A stretch of DNA of 9,514 nt from JAIVJN01 sp036732565 (lineage in GTDB: Bacteria; Acidobacteriota; Vicinamibacteria; Vicinamibacterales; UBA2999), in contig DAINCF010000272.1 of assembly GCA_036732565.1 (NCBI GenBank), positions 1-9,514 of the forward strand, given 5' to 3'. A program made the position numbers and the translations under genes. This document shows positions 6,283 through 9,514 of this stretch, one piece after another. Position 1 is the stretch's first letter, and the number at the start of each line of letters is the position of its first letter. Below the pieces are notes generated by a model that did no database searches, was not told the DNA's origin, and saw only the letters and a program-made list of their open reading frames with translations.

Positions 6283-6410
6283 ACCAAAGGGTTCCTCACG
6301 GCGGTGCCGCGCGAGGTACCATACGAGGGTTCGGTGCCATACGGAGTTCCGACATGGGTTCTGTTCGTCACGAGGGTTCCCCACAGTGGAAATTCCACAC
6401 GGACGGATCC
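6283..6410 (-). repeat. Second degenerate 13-bp repeat array, upstream of the ADOP gene
   Basis: This fills most of the 227-base gap between the RND and ADOP genes. Copies of CCACGAGGGTTCC, all in one orientation, recur with drift and indels. The best is TCACGAGGGTTCC at 6368-6380 (12 of 13). Others are ATACGAGGGTTCG at 6321-6333 (10 of 13), ACCAAAGGGTTCC at 6283-6295, TCACGGCGGTGCC at 6296-6308, and length variants at 6309-6320, 6339-6350, 6351-6362, 6381-6396 and 6397-6410. Embedded perfect palindromes are GTGGAAATTCCAC (6386-6398) and ACGGATCCGT (6403-6412). In the direction of ADOP transcription the units read GGAACCCTCGTGR. The array could structure the 3' end of the RND transcript and/or the ADOP leader. 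No clear promoter is recognisable inside it. Confidence 0.7.
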
Positions 6411-6464
6411 GTGATCGCTTTGCGGACCGAGTGAGCTCGTTCCAAGTCGAAGGACGCCTCCTGA

Positions 6465-9400
6465 CTACGAGCCCGCTTCCTCCGCGGGACGGAAACGACG
6501 ACGGGTGGACGCGATCAGCCTGGCGAACCATGCCTTCAGCCGTTGGCTCGCGACCGATTGGTCCAGCGCGTCCAGCTTCACGTAGCCGACGGGCACGAGG
6601 AGCAGGGTCAACAGCAGGCAGAGCGCTTGCCCGCCGATGATCGTCACGGCAATTCCCGCGCGTCCCGTGCCACCGATGCCGATGCCGAGCGCCGTGGGCA
6701 CCAGTCCCGCGATGATCGCGGCGGTGGTCATCAGAATCGGCCGGAGACGCGTGCGGCAGGCGAGGATGACGGCCTCACGCAGCGGCATGCCCTGCGCGCG
6801 AAGCGTGTTCGCGTAGTCGACCTGCAGAATCGAGTTCTTCTTGACGATGCCGAGCAGCAGGAGCATGCCCAACGCGCTCCACAAGTTGAGCGTGCGATGG
6901 GTCATCCACAACGTCAGCAGCGCGAAGGGCACCGCAATCGGGAGCGCCAGCATGATGACGATCGGCTGCACGAAGCTCTCGAACTGGGCGGCGAGGACCA
7001 TGTAGACGAAGATCATGGCCAGCGCGATCGCCAGGATCAGGTTGGCCGTCGTCTCGTCGAGGATCTTCGATTGTCCCTGCAGGCGGAACGACATCGTCGG
7101 CGGCATGTTGAGGCCGGCGAGCATCGCGCGCACGTCGTTCGAGGCCTGGTCCAGCGCGTGTCCCGGCGCGATGTCCGCGGTGAGGTTCACCGTGAATTGC
7201 CGGTTCGAGCGCTGCAGCGCCGTCGGTCCAAGCCCACGCTCGACGGTGCCGAGGTTGTCGATCTGCACGGGGCCGTTGGTACCGGGCACGGTCAGGCGGC
7301 CGATTTCCGCGACGTCGCGACGTTGACTCTCGAGCACGCGCATCTTGACCGGGTACTGCTCCTGTCCGTCCTTGTAGAAGGAAATCTGATCGTCACCCGC
7401 CACCGCCAGCCGCAGCGTGTTGCCGATGGTGGCCATACGCACGCCCAGATCCGCGGCGCGGCGGCGATCCACCTCCACGTGGATTTCCGGGTTCGAAACG
7501 CTCAAGCCAATCTTGGCTTCGGTGATGCTGGGCAGCTTCTGCGCTTCGGCGAGCGCCTTCATCGAATAGTCGGCAATGTCATCGAGCTCCGGGCCGAGGA
7601 TGTTGGCCGAGATCGCAAACCCTCCCGTGCCTTCGCCGCTGCCGAGGGCATTTCGTGACGTGATGCTCGGTCGATACCCCGGGTGGGCGGCGAGACGTCG
7701 GCGCATTTCGGCGATCATCTGCGCCTGTGTCTGCGTCCGCTCCTCCAGCGGCAGCGCCTGACACAGGAAGTGGATGTGCGTCGGCGCGCTGCCTGGCCCG
7801 GTGACGCCAATGGATGGCTCGATATGCGCGACGCCCTCGATGCCGCTGATCTCTTTCAGCAGCTGAAACGCCACCTCCGAAGAGCCTTCGAGCGACGTGC
7901 CTTCGGGCGTGTCCAGGTGAACGGTCCACTCGCCCATGTCCTCGTTCGGGACGAACTCGCGCCCGACCATGCGGTTCAACGGGATTGCGAGCAGGCAGAC
8001 CACGGCGGACACGGCGATCACGATGCCCGAATGGTCCAGGGCCCAGCTCACGCTCCGCCCGTACCACTGGTCGATCGCGTGCAGGAATCCGCGCTCCTGC
8101 TGCTTGTGGTCCGCTTCCGCGTCCGACAGCCGCAGGAAGCGCGAGCTCAGCATCGGCGTGAGCGTGAAGCTCACCAGCATCGACACCAGAATCGCGAACG
8201 CCATGGTCCAGCCGAACGGGTTGATGAACCGCTTCGCGTACCCGTCCATGAACGCAATCGGCAGGAAGATGACCACGAGTGACAGCGTCGTCGCCATCAC
8301 CGGCAGTGCGACTTCTCGTGTGCCCTCGATCGCCGCCTGGAACGGGGTGGAGCCCTTCTCTTCGATGTGCCTGAAGATGTTCTCCAACACCACGATCGCA
8401 TCGTCGATCACGATACCGACCGACAAGGTGATCGCGAGCAGCGTCATGTTGTTGAGCGTGAACCCCATGACGTTCATCAGCGTGAACGACGAGATGATCG
8501 ACGCCGGAATCGCGAGCGCCGAGATGATCACGGCCCGCACGTTGCGGATGAACAGCATCACCACGACGGCGGCGAAGAAGCTTCCGAAGATCAGATGCTC
8601 TTGCAGCGACGCGATCGAGTCGTAGATGAAGCGTGAATCATCGCGCACCGTCGTGAGCGTCACGGTCTTCGGCAACGCGCGCTGGATGGTCTCGATCTTG
8701 GCCTTGACGCCTTCGACCACGGCAACCGTGTTCTCGCCCATCGCCCGCCGGATGTCGAGCATCACCGCCGGCTCGTCGCCGAGCCAGACGGCGCTGGTGG
8801 GCCGCTCGACGGCGTCTTCGGCATAGCCGATATCGGACAGTCGAATCGGCGTGCCGTCCTTGGTTGCGATGACGATGCTGTTGAATTCCTCGGTGGCCTC
8901 GATCCGACCGAGCGTGCGGAGGAGCATCTGCCCCTTGCCGCGCTCGACGATGCCGCCAGGAACTTCGATGTTCTCGGCGGCCACGGCCTCGCGGACCTCG
9001 GCCAGCGACAAGCGGTACGAGTCCAGCTTCTGGAGATCGACCACGATGTGGATCTCGCGGGCCCGGCCGCCGTTCAGGGAGACATCGCCGACGCCATTGA
9101 CCGCCTGAATCGCCCGCGCCACCTGCTTGTCGGCGAGCTCAGTCAACGCTCGCAGGCTCATGCTGTCGGACGAGACGATGAGCGACATCACCGGATCCGC
9201 ATCCGGGTCGACCTTGGTGATCACTGGCGGAAGGACCTCGGGCGGCACGTTCCGCATGGCGGCCGCGACCTTCTCGCGCACGTCGTTGGTCGCGTCGGTG
9301 ATCTCGCGTTCGAGCACGAACCGGACCGAGATGTTGCCGCGGCCCTCGCTGATCCTGGCGCTGATCTCGTCGATGCCCGCGACGCCGCTGATCGCGTCTT

Positions 9401-9514
9401 CCATCGGCTCGATCACCGAGGTGGCGATCTCGTCCGCGCTGGCGCCCGGAAGCGACAGCATCACGTTCACCGTCGCCGGATCAGCCTTGGGAAAGAGATC
9501 GACGCCGAGCTCGC
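6465..9514 (-). CDS. RND multidrug efflux permease, AcrB/HAE1 family, N-terminus outside the window
   Basis: Proton-driven inner-membrane pump that forms a tripartite system with a periplasmic adaptor (HlyD/MFP) and a TolC-like outer-membrane channel. The frame stays open to the right edge: the first visible residues, ELGVDLFPKADPATVNV, are the family segment following the first helix. Only about 30 residues are missing from the 1015 seen. Visible landmarks: PGAS at about 22-25; porter domains at about 25-290 and 520-810; helices at about 305-455, with SVGIVIDDAIVVLENI carrying the paired Asp of the proton relay (370-371); and the second helical block at about 824-975, with LLLGIVKKNSILQVDYA holding the relay Lys (891-892). 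The DD pair and KKNSIL motif favour a drug-type (HAE1) pump over a metal-type (HME) one. The tail after about 975 is basic. An adaptor gene is expected upstream, beyond the right edge. The stop lies 227 bases before the ADOP start, so co-transcription is possible but not shown. Confidence 0.95.
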   Translation of the reverse strand, partial: ELGVDLFPKADPATVNVMLSLPGASADEIATSVIEPMEDAISGVAGIDEISARISEGRGNISVRFVLEREITDATNDVREKVAAAMRNVPPEVLPPVITKVDPDADPVMSLIVSSDSMSLRALTELADKQVARAIQAVNGVGDVSLNGGRAREIHIVVDLQKLDSYRLSLAEVREAVAAENIEVPGGIVERGKGQMLLRTLGRIEATEEFNSIVIATKDGTPIRLSDIGYAEDAVERPTSAVWLGDEPAVMLDIRRAMGENTVAVVEGVKAKIETIQRALPKTVTLTTVRDDSRFIYDSIASLQEHLIFGSFFAAVVVMLFIRNVRAVIISALAIPASIISSFTLMNVMGFTLNNMTLLAITLSVGIVIDDAIVVLENIFRHIEEKGSTPFQAAIEGTREVALPVMATTLSLVVIFLPIAFMDGYAKRFINPFGWTMAFAILVSMLVSFTLTPMLSSRFLRLSDAEADHKQQERGFLHAIDQWYGRSVSWALDHSGIVIAVSAVVCLLAIPLNRMVGREFVPNEDMGEWTVHLDTPEGTSLEGSSEVAFQLLKEISGIEGVAHIEPSIGVTGPGSAPTHIHFLCQALPLEERTQTQAQMIAEMRRRLAAHPGYRPSITSRNALGSGEGTGGFAISANILGPELDDIADYSMKALAEAQKLPSITEAKIGLSVSNPEIHVEVDRRRAADLGVRMATIGNTLRLAVAGDDQISFYKDGQEQYPVKMRVLESQRRDVAEIGRLTVPGTNGPVQIDNLGTVERGLGPTALQRSNRQFTVNLTADIAPGHALDQASNDVRAMLAGLNMPPTMSFRLQGQSKILDETTANLILAIALAMIFVYMVLAAQFESFVQPIVIMLALPIAVPFALLTLWMTHRTLNLWSALGMLLLLGIVKKNSILQVDYANTLRAQGMPLREAVILACRTRLRPILMTTAAIIAGLVPTALGIGIGGTGRAGIAVTIIGGQALCLLLTLLLVPVGYVKLDALDQSVASQRLKAWFARLIASTRRRFRPAEEAGS

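Noticed and set aside
6543..7658. 371-residue plus-strand frame opposite the RND gene
   Set aside because: Low-complexity Arg/His/Gln/Glu-rich translation antisense to a well-conserved gene; no domain and no ribosome site.
6465..9514. Heavy-metal (CzcA/CusA, HME) RND pump
   Set aside because: The relay motif is GIVIDDAIVVLENI with paired Asp, and the second block reads GIVKKNSIL. Metal pumps have a different motif in the first helical block, so a drug-type HAE1 pump fits better.

Overview
The window is GC-rich, densely coded bacterial DNA with six protein genes, two of them cut by the window edges. The best guess for the source is Acidobacteriota, probably a Vicinamibacteria-like soil lineage. 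The main reason is an 803-residue MacB/FtsX permease with duplicated domains and no ATPase beside it, the ADOP type that is heavily expanded in acidobacteria. High GC and short GC-rich repeat elements fit this. The assignment is inferred from family knowledge, not from a database search.

Layout. Positions 1-819 (+) hold the C-terminal part of a class I nitronate monooxygenase. Positions 820-1075 carry a nested inverted-repeat element (879-1000, with weaker similarity out to 863-1010) and a 9-bp inverted repeat just before the next gene. Positions 1076-1984 (+) encode a ten-helix EamA/DMT exporter, followed by a candidate hairpin terminator (2045-2069). On the minus strand, a secreted monohaem cytochrome c (2845-3498) lies 40 bases upstream of a protein with three zinc-ribbon Cys clusters (2094-2804), probably as a two-gene operon. 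Positions 3591-3828 hold an array of degenerate 13-bp repeats, first in one orientation and then in the other. The ADOP permease follows (3826-6237, minus), its stop codon lying inside the last repeat unit. A second array of the same 13-bp family (about 6283-6410) lies just upstream of the permease. The rest (6465-9514, minus) is an RND multidrug efflux permease of the AcrB/HAE1 type whose first few dozen residues lie beyond the right edge.

Function. The protein genes belong to known families: nitronate detoxification, small-molecule export, a periplasmic electron carrier, an orphan ABC-type permease and an RND pump. I see no phage, transposase, CRISPR, toxin-antitoxin or other defence genes, and no rRNA or tRNA. 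The unusual content is the repeats. The ADOP gene is bracketed by two arrays of one 13-bp family (consensus GGAACCCTCGTGG), and the nmo-eamA gap holds an unrelated element in which each arm of a long hairpin is itself a small hairpin.
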